A stretch of 64,000 bases of DNA, from positions 17,119,570 through 17,183,569 of the forward strand of contig OZ023186.1 in NCBI GenBank assembly GCA_963995505.1, read 5' to 3'. The notes beneath the pieces were generated by a model, which did not search any database, had not been told where the DNA came from, and was given only the letters and a program-made list of their open reading frames with translations. Shown piece by piece: positions 46,431 through 58,629 of this stretch. The DNA comes from Hypericum androsaemum. Its lineage: Eukaryota; Streptophyta; Magnoliopsida; Malpighiales; Hypericaceae. A program made the position numbers and the translations under genes. The stretch's first letter is position 1; every line of letters begins with the position of its first letter.

Positions 46431-47827
46431 CCAATCACCAAATTTCTATACGATTATAATATTGTTAAGGATTTACTTGTTAAAAAAGATTTTTGTCAAA
46501 TATTCCGACAACTAATCACACGTTAGTGTAGAGTGTAGTGTGGGGATTTCCTTGCTTTTGGAGATTAAGAAAACAAAAACCGGACTTCAACATCATCTAA
46601 CAACAAGTTGCCAATGTCTCACATATTAACATTTTAGTCGAAATCACGTGGTTTTCCAAAAATCTGCTAAGTTAGACTATTTAAGGTTTGGAGTGATTAA
46701 ATATCTAAAACTTATTCTTCACAAACTCGAAATATTTCATCAAGATTAAATAAATCCATATTTTTTTGTTGATATAAAAAAATTAATTTTCATTTTTAAA
46801 ATCGAGCACCGTCTGATCGTATTTTAGGAGGTGACTCTCGCAATCGTATCTCTTACATTCTAAAGATTTGAACGCAAAGCATCCTTGGTTAACTTTTTTA
46901 ATACTTTAACCAACACTTGTTGATTCGTTGATGTTAAAGTTTAGTCATAAGTATCGCATAGTATTTGTATTCGGGAAAGAGGAGTCTAGACCTCCAATAT
47001 GTTCTACGAGAAACCATCCATTTTGCTCAAGTGGCGATGATTTTCAAGGCGATTTCAATATTTAATTAACTTTTAGGGGTTACTTAGGTGGCGATAATTA
47101 ACTCGAGGCAACTTCGTATTCCTTCCAAGGCCATGCAATTGGAGAGTTGGTTAATTTTTAGGAACTCCAGCCTTTCACTAAGCACGAGCATAAATCCTCC
47201 AATAACTACGGACATTTTTTGTTTCCTAGGATGACATGTTACCACGTTAGAATCGCATTAACTACAGACATTTTTCTAAGAGTCTGACAGTTGCAACCCC
47301 GAAATAGAAAATTTTATGTTATTTAAATTATACATATTATTACTAATGATAAACTTCACTTATCCAAAAAATGTGTAAACCCTAGGAATTTAGCAATACA
47401 CATTGGGAAATTTTAGGAGTGGATAGTAAATTCACCAATAGCCTTTTCTGTAAATTAACACCCACTCCTCCACCTGTCGTTAACTACTTCTTGACTCTGA
47501 GGGAAGTTACAGTAAGAATAGGTCACCCTCCAAGTCCTAACTTTTAGGGAGGTTACATTGGAAAATCCTTTTCTCTACGTTACTTCCACTAGTTTGAGTA
47601 GAAATAGAACTAATGTTAAGTACTGGCCTCTTCTACCCTGAGCAACTCTTTCCTCTTGATTTCTACGGTGCTTTAAGATATTATTCTTCCGTCGTTGGAT
47701 TAGCGGACGCTTTAAAGGAGTGCAAAGAACCGAAAGGTCGGGAGAGTCTTCAGGCTGGCACGTCCTAGGAAAATAAGAAAAGTGAAAGCATGTAATAATC
47801 TAGGTAAGTTATTTTTATTTTCAATTC
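46431..47827. other. Intergenic, no gene recognised
   Basis: AT-rich with short ORFs lacking recognisable features. Confidence 0.5.
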
Positions 47828-47837
47828 GAAGTGCTTT

Positions 47838-47947
47838 GCCAAATAGCTTGTAGTCCAACGGCACAAGATGTTGTAAATATCTAGTAACTCCAGGGTTCAA
47901 ACTCTGGAATGTATCATGGTGTAAAAATTTACATTTCCAAAAAAATT
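47838..47947 (+). mobile_element. SINE A copy, plus orientation
   Basis: Shares GCTTGTAGYCCAACRRCACA, a B-box-like GGTTCAAACTC, ATGGTGTAWAAATTTACATT and an A-rich tail with the copy at 25530. Flanked by GAAGTGCTTT (47828-47837) and GAAGTACTTT (47948-47957), a one-mismatch target duplication. Confidence 0.75.
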
Positions 47948-48483
47948 GAAGTACTTTTAATTTAAATATGATTTTTTACGTTTGGATCCAGAAACTAAAA
48001 GAATCTATTTTTTACTTTGATTGATTGTGTTATTCCGATTGTTATTAAGTGAATTGTGCGATGATGATTTATTGATTCCTTGGTGCGTTGATTTTATGGT
48101 TCCATCAAGTACTAGTTCTGTTTCAGATTATTAAATGAATTGATTACAATGTGCGATGAATAAATGGTTCTGGGTTCTATTGGGTAATAATCTTTGGTTA
48201 CACTGTGATGATTTTTTAAGTGTGATTCATGTGGTTTGGATTGTTCAGAGCTTTTGAGTTATGTGTTGAGACTATGTTCTATATCGTGGTCATTGAAGTC
48301 CATGTTGTGCTCCGTACCAATGTTTATATTGTGAATTTATGAAATTGTGTTCTGCATTGAGTTCCATTTCTCTTATGAGCAAATGTTCTAGTTTGAAAAT
48401 CATATTGGTGAATTTTGTTCTTTTCTGTCTGAAATCATGTAAATTCTGATGATGTTATTAATAGGTTTGAACCCATCAAAACA

Positions 48484-48620
48484 AGGGGTTGTATCATTTA
48501 GGACCCTGCCATTGGAGGTAATATGATGGTCTCATAAAAATGAGAGATTATACCGTTTAGGACTCTGCCATTGGGGGTGATATGATGGTCCCCATAAATA
48601 TGAGGTTATATCGTTTGAAT
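48484..48620 (+). repeat. Short tandem repeat of about 62 bp
   Basis: Two clear copies and a partial third of a unit with TTAGGACYCTGCCATTGG and GGTRATATGATGGTC. It lies in an otherwise unassigned region (47958-48991) that may be an old LTR. Confidence 0.7.
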
Positions 48621-48991
48621 GCTAAACTGTTACGTTCGGTATTGTGTAACATTAAAGGATGATGTCTGAACTAATAACCGTTTTGAAAATGCTTAGGCCT
48701 GGTTTCAGATTGAAAGTACGTGGAACTTACTGAGTCGCGAAACTCACCCAAATTTGCAACGTTATTTTTCAGGAAACATTGAAGATTATTTCAGGTTAGC
48801 AAATGTGTTGGGTTTGAGAATAAAAGTATAAATTTAATAGATTTTTAAAGAGAGTAGAATTGCGCCTTGCGCAACTCCGATTGCGTGGCGGTTGTCTCGA
48901 TTCTGGATTGTGAAAAAATGTTACAAAGTTATAATTTTTCAATTAATTTATAGTGATTCTTCCATAAAAAGTCATACTAACTATTGAGCTT

Positions 48992-49199
48992 AACTATCAA
49001 CAATTACATAAAATTAAATGGTGAAAGAATTTGTTCCAGATTAGTCAAGAGGTATCGAGTTCGATTTCTTAGAAAATACTACAGTGTTAAATACTTGTTA
49101 GAAGAATTTTGTCTTCTTCTGAAAGTTCCATGAGACTCTAATCTAGATTAGTCAGTGTAATTATTATTCCGATACCAGGTAATATAAACCAAAAAAATT
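48992..49199 (+). mobile_element. SINE-like element B copy
   Basis: Shares its start (CTATCAACAATTAC), GGTATCGAGTTCGATTTCTT, TAATCTAGATTAGTC and an A-rich end with the element at 25496-25800. Boundaries are approximate. Confidence 0.5.
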
Positions 49200-49412
49200 G
49201 AGCATAACTAAAATGTCTCGAATTTAATTTATTGAAATCACAAAAATATTAATGTTTATTAAGAGAAATTATCGTCTGTCAAAAATTTAATCTTTTATCC
49301 GACTTAAATTTTGGTTAATAGCATAATTTTAACAAATTTTGTTTTCTGTTCGGTTCCTATAATTTTTAGAGGAACCCACGAGTCGCAATTTTTGACTAGT
49401 TGGATTTTTTTT

Positions 49413-50163
49413 GGGAAAAGTCGACTTTAGTACCATGTGGTATCGCCCAAAATCACTTTAGTATCCTGTGGTAAAAAATCGACCAATCGAGTCATACTTA
49501 TTCTAATTAACATCAAAAAGGTCCTCGGGCAGCTGCCCAGACCCGCCTGAACGCTGCCCAGACTACATGGCCATCCATGTCACCAAAACTTGATGACGTG
49601 GCGCCACGTGGACAACCATCTTCTTCCCTCTCTTCCTCTCCTCCTCCTCCTCCTCCGCCTCGTCCTCCTCCTCCTCCACTTCGTCCTCCTCCTCCTCCTC
49701 TTCTCCTTCTCCTCCTCCTCCACTTCGTCCTCCTCCTCCTCCTCTTCTCCTTCTCCTCCTCCTCCACTTCGTCCTCCTCCTCCTCGTCCTCCTCCTCCTC
49801 CTCCACTTCGTCCTCCTCCTCCTCCTCCTCCTCCTCCTCCACCTCCGCCTCGTCCTCCTCCTCCTCGTCCTCCTCCTCCGCCTCGTCCTCCTCCTCCTCC
49901 TCCTCCTCCTCCGCCTCCTCCTCCTCCTCCACTTCGTCCTCCTCCTCCTCCTCATCCTCCTCCTCCACGTGGCGCCACGTCATCAAGTTTTGGTGACGTG
50001 GCTGGCCACGTAGTCCGGGCAGCATTCGGGCGGGTCCGGGCAGCTGTTCGAAGACCTTTTTGATGTTAATTGGAATAAGTATGACTCGATTGGTCAGTTT
50101 TTTACCACAGGGTACTAAAGTGATTTTGGGCGATACTACAGTGTACTAAAGTAGACTTTTCCC
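49413..50163. mobile_element. MULE-like fold-back element: 200-bp inverted repeats around a (TCC)n core
   Basis: Left GGGAAAAGTCGACTTTAGTA and right (minus strand) GGGAAAAGTCTACTTTAGTA open inverted repeats of about 200 bp that stay similar through CGCCCAAAATCACTTTAGTA, GACCAATCGAGTCATACTTA and GATGACGTGGCGCCACGTGG. The ends resemble those of the element at 45218. The 9 bases outside each end are T-rich (ATTTTTTTT and nine Ts), and a wider direct repeat TTTTTGACTAGTTGGATT flanks both sides. The interior is only the triplet repeat. No gene. Confidence 0.8.
49628..49970 (+). repeat. (TCC)n triplet repeat with TCG/ACT interruptions
   Basis: About 340 bp of TCC/CTC triplets interrupted by CACTTCGTCCTCC and CGCCTCGTCC phrases. 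It opens several long frames (poly-Glu on the minus strand, poly-Ser/Pro on the plus) that are compositional artefacts. Confidence 0.92.
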
Positions 50164-50798
50164 TTTTTTTTTGACTAGTTGGATTCAAGGCATCGATCCT
50201 GTCTCTATCCTTTTTTATATGTAGAATGACGCGTCACATGATGTTTGTTTTATGAAACGTCAAATCCACACATGAAAAATTGTTCTATACAAAAGAAGAT
50301 AAAGAGTCTATACAGGATTTTATCTTAATTGGTTAATTAACTGCAATCAGGTTGTTGCCTTTTTTTTTACTTTGGACTTGGACGCTTTTAGTAGTGACGA
50401 ACCATCCGAATCAACCACTTTGAATTATTAAATACTGCGACTACCAAGTGATAAGATTAACAGATTAATTCCAGGGTTCAGAAAAAGAATATTGAAAATG
50501 GAGTCGTATTATTTTATGAACTAGTATAATTTTTTTGGGGGGAAGGAACTAGTATAATTTAGTCTGAATTAATCTGTTTGAAGTGAGTATGTCCGTATGA
50601 CTACAGATTCAAAATTTTAAATTATAATATTTTATGCATTTTAAACAAATTAAAGATAGCTCAAATGACTTAGTCTGCATGCAATTCCAAACTGTTGCAC
50701 ACCGGTGCCACGACAATATGCGGGAGTCGCCGATGTATATACACTTACAAAAAAAGCGTCAAATTAAAGGAAAAAAAACAGTAATTTATTTGTGTATT
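50164..50798. other. Intergenic, no gene recognised
   Basis: AT-rich DNA; unassigned. Confidence 0.5.
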
Positions 50799-50824
50799 TG
50801 TTAGAGCGGAAAATTAATTAGGTT

Positions 50825-53287
50825 TGTTAGGATATCAGCAACTAGGGAACAAATGCGCAAAGAACACGGTTACAAGATATAACGTGGTTTGGCCTAATGT
50901 CTACATTCACAGAGAGAAAGAAGAACTTTTATTGATGGATCCAAGCCACAAAGTAATACAAAACCCTTGGCTAACATGGCTTTATATAAAAGCAAACTCT
51001 TGTATATCAAGTAATCTATTTAGATCAAATTAGGAGTCCGAAACAAAACAAAAAAATATTTCTTCTTTTACTTTTGTCCTCGCCAAACTCAACAATCTCC
51101 ACCTTGGCGAGAAATCATCCCGTGGACAAATCATGAAGCTCCATCTGTACTTCAACAAAACTCCACATTGACGAAATACCGCCCTATGAAGATATGAGAT
51201 CTTGCAAGACTAATTTGACTCCATTGATTCCACCTCGGACTATAGATACACTGCCATCAATAAGACCATCTCAACTTTCTCACCACCTTAGTTCAATCAC
51301 TTGGAGCCAACCCCCAAGCACGAGCTTCCGAGCATACTTGGCGTCTTTCCTCCAATCTCCATCGAACCCCAACTAGCAAGTCCACCTGCTGAAGCAAACT
51401 TGTGACCAATAGATGCGCTCTCTATTTTTTGGTCAACCCCATGCTCCGCAACCTCGAACTACTTTTTTACTGGACCTTCTTGCCTCAAACCAATGCTACT
51501 TGTCATAGCATACAACGGAAAACCTTTTGTTCCACCAAGTAGAACCCTTGACATGTCTCAAACTCCATCGTTCGACCTTGAGTGAGATACCCGATTTGCG
51601 CGTGGTGCTACCAATAGTTTTGCAGTCCCCATGCAAAACCTACCCAACACCTTTGATGTGCACGTCTTTTTAGACAACCATAGCGAGAACTTGCTAACTT
51701 TGTCTCCGCGAATACCAACTCTACTCAAACCATTCATATCAAGCCTTCGCTCCATCACAGAAGAGCTTTTCTCCCCTCCATCGAAACCCAACGAGGTGAC
51801 TCCACCTATAACTGTGTTCCCCACTAACCTATAGGTGTTCCTAGCATCTCTTTCACCCTTCATCACCACCTAGGCATCCTTCTCCACCTCAATTAGCCCG
51901 CCTACAACCTCATAGTTGTACCTGCTACAATCCAAGGCTCCTAATGAGATCAAATTTCTCTCCAAATTTAGAACATGCCTAACCTCACATAATTTCCTTT
52001 CAACACCATCCCACATCTTGATTCTCAAGTCTCATATGCCAGCAATTCTACAAGTAGAACCATCATCTATAGTCATCATACCTGAATTAACGAACTTATA
52101 GGTGTCGAACCACCCTTTCTTGGACGTCATGTGAAAGGAACAAGCGCTATCCAAAATTCAGGAATCAGAATGCTTTGAACTTGATAAAATAGAAAGAAGA
52201 TCACCATCCGACCCGTCCGAATATGAGGCCACATTCACAGAACCCGATCCTTTTCCCTCGCGATCCCGAGTTCTTCTCGGACAATCCTTCTTTACGTGCC
52301 CTTTTTCTCCGCACTCGAAGTAATTTTCTTTGAACCTCATTGACTTCGACATGGATCATTTTTCATCTTCACTACGACCACCATGGCTACCCCTCACAAC
52401 CAGCCCTTTCGCTTGTTCATCGCCAGTTTTCCTTCTTTGATGAAACTCTAGCAGAGCACTTGTGATATCTTCTAACACCAGGGACTCCTTCCCACAAGTT
52501 AGAGTTGTAACTAAATTTTCGTAGGAGTCTGGTAAGGAATTCAGGAGCAACAATGCATTGTCTTCTTCCTCGAACTTCACATCAACCTTTCTCAAGTCGC
52601 TCACAAGTTGACTGAAAATATTAATGTGTTGGCTCAAATCTGAGCCCTCCTCTATCTTGAGCCCGTACAATCTTTGCTTAAAATAAAGCTTGTTCGACAA
52701 AGACTTAGACATATACCTTAACTCTAATTTCTTACATACCTCAGCTGGTGACTCCTCATCCATGACATGATACATCACATCGTCCGCCAAGCACAAGCGA
52801 ATTGTCATCACCGCCTTGGCCTCCATCTCCTTCCACTCTTGCTCTTCCATCTTCTCGGGCTTCTTCTCCGAGAGCGCGATGACTATCCCTTATTGCACGA
52901 GGAGATCCTTGACACACCTTTGCCATAACCCAAAATTCGATGAACCATCGAATTTCATAAGAGCAAACTTTGCACCGTGATCCGACATCCTCCAACCTTA
53001 GCTCTTGATACCACTTGTTAGGAATTCAGCAACTTAGAGAACAATACGCGCAAAGAATACGGACACAAGAGATAATGTAGTTCGGCCTAATGCCTACGTT
53101 CACGGAGAGAAATGATAACTTTTATTGATGGATCCAAGCCACAAAGCAATACAAAACGCTTGGGTAACATGCCTTTATATAGAAGCAAACCCTTGTACAT
53201 CAAGTAATCTATTTAGGTCAAATTAGGAGTCCGAAATAAAACAGAAAAATAATTCCTCTTTTACTTTTGTCCTCGCCAAACTCAACA
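50825..53287 (-). mobile_element. Internally deleted Copia (gag and protease only), nested
   Basis: Two LTRs of about 270 bp (50825-51094 and 53016-53287) begin TGTTAGGA and end CGCCAAACTCAACA on the plus strand. Perfect 5-bp target duplication AGGTT (50820-50824 and 53288-53292). On the minus strand the primer-binding site TGGTATCAAGAGC, complementary to initiator Met-tRNA, follows the LTR at 53016, so transcription is leftward. Only gag and part of protease are left; integrase, RT and RNase H are deleted. Confidence 0.9.
51558..53000 (-). pseudogene. Copia gag-protease remnant
   Basis: Gag: KFALMKFDGSSNF near the start, then MEEQEWKEMEAKAVMTIRLC, YMSKSLSNKLYFKQRLYGLK, EEGSDLSQHINIFSQLVSDL and NSLPDSYENLVTTLTCG, the standard plant Copia gag. 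Zinc knuckle near 52300 reads YFECGEKGHVKKDCP, with the first Cys replaced by Tyr. Protease-like region follows (LDSACSFHMTSKKGWF; no clear DTGA motif), then RHVLNLERNLISLGALD and KGERDARNTYRLVGNTVIGG. Stops interrupt at about 52353, 52880 and 52040. The frame dissolves before 51558. Confidence 0.8.
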
Positions 53288-53684
53288 AGGTTGGAAGTAT
53301 CTGATTAGTCCGACCCTGTCTCGATAAAACAGATGTATCTTCCTAGTGGAGTATCTGATTGATGTGGTTCCAAAAGATAAGATATAGATTTACAACTTTA
53401 TAGTTTATGACTTCTTTAAATTCAGCATGGAAAGGGGTCAAAATTGGGTTGGAAGTTTCGGCAGTAAGCTTTTCCTTATTAGGCCGGGACTATGATAAAT
53501 TTTTCTCTATTGAACACAGCCTAGAGTTTTGTTTTATGGGGCTGGGTTAGTTTTTCTATATAATGAGAGCTTGGAATAAGCATGAAGGACACCCAAAAAA
53601 TAACACATCAAACCATTAGCTTCATAGCTTTTATCGTAGCTTTTATTTTTCGTTTCGACATTCTACCACAATATCCCCACAACA

Positions 53685-55938
53685 AATTTTTTGGCACACC
53701 TGGTGGGACTATGGAGGGCGTCTGAGAATAGTGATCGTTGTGTCCAAATACACGAGCTTCCACATATGATTTTGAGTTCTTCCTTATAATGGACGAAATC
53801 AGTCAAAAGTAGGGCTAAAAGAGGATGTCCAGCCAAGTCAGCCAAATTTAGAGGATATTTCGGTCCTTTTTTGAGCCAAATCTAAAGAAACTTACTTCAT
53901 AAAAATTGAAGATCGATATTTCCTCTTTTTGTGGATACTAAGAATGCTAAAATCGGACTTCGTACAAGAAGATACGACCAAAATACTATAGACTGGTCGA
54001 TCTGTAAGTTGATTACAAATTCAGTCAACTTTGGAAGGCACTTTTGTATTTTTTTTTCCTGTCGAATTAGGAGAGATATTTCTAGAAAAATTGAAGATCT
54101 GTCTCTCAGCTTTCTGGAGACACATAGATCACTTCAATCGAAGTTCAGACGAAAAAGATATGACCACAATACTGAAGGTTGGTCATTCTAAAAATTGATT
54201 ACAAATTTGTGAATTAAGGAAGGTGTATGCTCTAGAAACCTTTAAGAAGTTTGTCTCAGTAGTTTCTGGATGGCTTCATTGTAACTATGGCTATGATGCG
54301 TTCCTTGATAAGCTTGTTAAGGAAGTTAAATTTTCTATTATGAGAGTTCACCGTAGGAGGGAGATGAAACTTCGAAGACTATGGGCTAACTATACAGCTA
54401 GCTCAACCATGACTGTGTGACAAGATGTAATTGGATACATTAGATACTTGATGTCGTTTCCTCTCAGTCAAGAAATATACGAGATTGTGAAGAATACCTT
54501 AAGTATCACAGATATACGGGGACACATGTGGTAAATCGTGCATCAAATCACCGAATTGGAGTAGCATCAAGTGGTGCACCTGAATTTGAAGACCAAAAAG
54601 TTTTTGAATCTCATGATTCTGAGACTGTAATTGAGACGATTGTACATGAATCAGTCAAATCTACACAATCTACTTTTTCTGTTGTCCAAGAGGTTGTAAA
54701 ACTGACAAGTCAATAGTTTGCCGACACTACATCCATCGAGCTTGCAAGGCCCGTATTCGAGAAAAAGAAAGTGCCATTCTTGACACAAGTTCCATCAGCA
54801 ACTGAGATAATCCTAAGTGCTGTATCAAATACGAAAGACATTCTAAGGCCTTCGCTGACTAAGGAAATCTTTGAGCCTTCACCAGCAAAGGAAATTTTAG
54901 GGCCTCCGCCGAGTCATATGTTACAGAGATCCGAGTCACACTTTGTTCCACGTGCAGTGAGCTAACTTCGCTTGTCCAATTCTGTTTCAACTCAATAATG
55001 AGACATTGGGGAGCAAGCCTATTCTCAGAATATCAATGGGAATCTATCTCACCCGGGGGGCATGAAGAGCGCTGCAACATTATAGTCGAAACTACTACAT
55101 CAGTCAAAATTATTCCGGCCAAGGAGCAAGACGTGCACTTAGTGAAGAAGATAGATGATGTGAAGTTAAGTCTTCGACCCCTCCTCAACCAAGTAAGAGT
55201 ACGGTAAAGCAACAACCTAACGTATTGGTTCAACCTCGACCATTAAAGATTTTAAATTACAAAGAGTGTTCTTAAATCACACGCTCGAAATCAGCCGACA
55301 ATGGCAAGAGGTGGCATGTGTACGCGTGGGTTAAGAGGGACGTGGTCACTTGATTGGTGATCGAGTAAGGAGTTCTCCAGAAAAAGAAGCCCTTCAAGGT
55401 TTGGGTGCCCAAGAAAAAACTTTTGCAGTCTAAGAAAGAACCATGTGAGACACGACCCACAAGGAGTGATTGGTCTACAAGGTCTCCAAGTTATCATACG
55501 AAGCCTGTGCGTAAGAAGATACCAAGAAAGTATAACCCACACTCGGGGGCAAGTGTCTGGAGTCTCATCGATCGACTCTCACGAAGACTCAACGAAGAAC
55601 ATTGGAGCAAAAAATTCAAAAGCAAAGGAAAAATCTTGGAGACCTTCAACAACAATTGTATGGTCAGTTTGACGAAGGACATGGAGCTCCTACTGAGTCA
55701 TGTAGACCTAAAAAAGTTTTCCCGAGAAAGCCGTGAGCACACAGATATTTTGAGATGAGTGATCATCTGTACGCCTACAACGGCTAGGTCTCGACCAGTT
55801 TGATGATACATTTTGCCACATAATTACAGTCTTACCTTAGTCGGTTATTTTTTGAGTGGAGTTAATTTTCTACATGTTTAAGGTCTGATACATGTTAACG
55901 CTTTTTCTAGCGTCAAAACATTGACATGTGGGGGGCAT
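53685..55938 (+). other. Internal region of the LARD-like element, unrecognised ORF pieces
   Basis: Fragmented frames: 54223-54420 (YALETFKKFVSVVSGWLHCN), 54528-54965 (acidic, Ser/Thr-rich, with repeated 'EIxxPSxxKEI' phrases: RPSLTKEIFEPSPAKEILGP) and 55405-55758 (basic, KKIPRKYNPHSGASVWSLID). Several stops and frame changes separate them. I do not recognise the family; there is no zinc knuckle, DTGA or YVDD. It may be a decayed gag-like or element-specific protein. Confidence 0.4.
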
Positions 55939-56532
55939 TGTTGGAGAGAAAAATTAATTCACAAATTTATCCGTCCATGTCTCGATAAAATAGCTGTAGC
56001 GTCTTAGTGGAGTATCTGATTGATACAATTTCAAAAGCTACAGAAAGATAAGACATAGATCTACAACTTTGTATTGTATGACTTCTTTAAATTTAGCATG
56101 GAAAAGGGTCAAAATTGGGTCAGAAATTTCAGCAGTAGATTTTTTCTTATTAGGCCGGGACTATGTTAGGTTTTCCTATATTGAACACAACCTAGGGTTT
56201 TCTATTATGGGGCTGGATCAGTTTTTCTATATAATGAGAGCTTGGCATAGGTATGAAGGACATCTAAAAAATAACACATCAAACCATTAGCTTTATGATT
56301 TTTATCGTAGGTTTTATCTTTTATGTTTCTCTTTTCTCCTTCCCCTTAATTTCTCAATAAAGTTTCTGCTTTTCCACCAATTCTTTTCTGATCTACCTAT
56401 TCTATTCTAGATATCTTTTTCTTTTCTCCATATTTCTTCTTTCCTACCTATTCGTTCGATCGCTCTTGGGACGACTACTTCGGACATGTTCCTAAGTTCG
56501 TTTTGACGTTTTACCACAATATCCCCACAACA

Positions 56533-58600
56533 ATATTTTAAAACAAATGGTATAAAGGTAAAAATTGTTGGCCTAGATCTGGTGCATTTCCAGGAGGACG
56601 CCCTAAAGTTCCTCACCTAATGTTAAATGACATGTAGCCTAACGACATAAGGTTGTCTAATTCTAAAAGATTAAGGATACAAACTCCAGCAAGTGTATAA
56701 ATTTCAAAAAAAGTTTTTCACCAAATTACAGTTAAGAATTATCTCCAAAGATCTCGGTCAAAGCAGTGCAAATGCAAATACAGAGAAAGCTTTTTCCATA
56801 TTAAAAAGTTATAAATATTTAATTTTTTGAAGTGAAATATCTTTTTAATAAATTTTAAATTTCTCAAATTCTCTCTCTCATTGCCTTCCTCTTCTCTCGT
56901 TTTCGTCGAGGCCTATAGGAGTGTATTTTTGAGCTGCTCTCTATGAATTTTTTAGATTGAATATATAGGCAATTAAAAAGAAAGTGGCTTGCCACATTAG
57001 TGGATCCATCTCCGTCGGCAAGGCCAAACCAGCAAAAAGTCAACATTGATGTCCAAGTCCAACAACGGATAAGTCAGAGCTTTGATAGCTTTCTAATTCT
57101 TTATATCCCAGTCTTAAATAAATATTCTGAACAACTCAAAATATAAAAATTTGTTTAAATAAAAGTCTCTCCAGTCTCCACTAAGGAAAAATCGAACAAT
57201 ATTTCATATTTAGGAAAAATGTTGCAAGAAAATCCTATTGGGACGCGTAATAGCGCACGAGGCAAGTGGCAATACGAGCAGGTGCTGCTCTTCATCCTTG
57301 GCATGACAAAGAAATGAAACGAATTCCATTAAATGCACACGATACAAAAGGTCAATCATGAAAAGGAAAATGCATACAAATTGAGATTGGGGTGCCTTGT
57401 TGTTTCTGCCCGGGATTAATTTAGATTTGAATCAAAATATTAAATATTAAATAATAACAAAATAGTTTTTATCAAATAATATTGTTGCATTACTATAATT
57501 TAAATTTCAGATCTCTAATTAACTAGAGCCAGTGATGCATAATTGTTTGTAAATGATTTTATGATAATTTTTCTATAGCAAACAATGATATTGCGATTAT
57601 TAAAGAAATATCAAATCATACTTGTGTTCAAATTTGCCCCAGTTATCACAAATGGTGTGGTTATTTGAGAAAATTTGAACTGGGTGTGGCTATGAAATTA
57701 GAGTGGAGCACTCCACAGAAAAATTATTTATAGCGATATTAACATTAATATAGATTTTTCATATGACGCTTTTTTTCACTATTAGATTTTATTGTGACTG
57801 ATGATCGCAATCTCATAAGAGACAATTTCCCTCTATTTCAGATTGTAAACATTACTTTCAATAAAATATACTTACCAAAAAAGTATACATAATGGTAGTC
57901 GTAAATTTTTTGTTGCTTCGTGGTAATTGTGTCTTGTTCGCGAACAGAATCTTCGCTTTTTGGGCCATCAATACACTTGGCCTTTTCCTTTTTCCAGAGC
58001 CATTATTTGCAGTAGGAAGATGTTGGACGTACCACGTGGCAGACGACAAAATTTAGGGGCCATTTAGATAAAAGAAGCAAAGTTGAGACGTTGATATGGA
58101 ATATTAAATAATTGGTTTTGTTCGTTTGGTAAAATTATTATTTAGTACCTTCCTGTTATGGTAAACCTCTAACCTTAAAATCTTTCGGTAAAACTTAGAA
58201 ATTTAGAATTCCAATTTTGGTAAATTTCCAACCCGACGCCATGCTTACGACTGTCAACCGGAGGTAGCCGGTTACCGGCGGAAGGCATCAGGAGACCCTA
58301 TCCCCTAGTTCTTGCGTTCAATCAGAGGCGGACACGTGTACAATCAGTCTTCCCCTCCACCCACTAAATTGCCCACTCGACGATGATGGATCGAGGACCC
58401 ATCCAACGGTTAACGTCGATTTCCTCGGAACTTAATTGACTAGTCAATTAGATTTGAGTATGACAAATTTTATATAATGACAAAACATTTCTAACCATTT
58501 TTTAGGGGAAAAAGTACGCACATATATATTAAGATTTAGGTAGAAAAATCAGTATACCAATTCAATTGGATGTTGGACAAACCAATTACAGAAAACAAGG
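56533..58600. other. Intergenic, no gene recognised
   Basis: AT-rich DNA with scattered short ORFs and no family features on either strand. Confidence 0.5.
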
Positions 58601-58629
58601 TCTAATTTTTTTTGAGAATGTTTACAAAA

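Larger units (their letters stand above)
50799..56532 (+). mobile_element. Non-autonomous LTR retrotransposon (LARD-like), hosting a nested Copia
   Basis: The 5' LTR is 50799-50824 plus 53288-53684, split by the nested element; the 3' LTR is 55939-56532. Both start TGTTRGAG and end CCCCACAACA and share CTATATAATGAGAGCTTGG (TATA region). A polypurine tract GTGGGGGGCAT lies just before the 3' LTR. Flanks are GTATT and ATATT (four of five matching). Apart from the nested copy the element is about 3.27 kb, with about 2.25 kb internal and no recognisable gag, protease, RT or integrase. After the 5' LTR the text TTTTGGCACACCTGGTGGGA resembles a plant LTR-element leader. Confidence 0.82.

Noticed and set aside
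49513..50063. Long ORFs on both strands encoding poly-Glu, poly-Arg, poly-Pro/Ser proteins
   Set aside because: They follow directly from the (TCC)n repeat inside a palindromic element; open frames in all directions are a compositional artefact.
53685..55938. CRISPR-like, phage-like or bacterial system
   Set aside because: No spacer arrays or prokaryotic genes anywhere in the window; repeats are eukaryotic transposon or satellite types.
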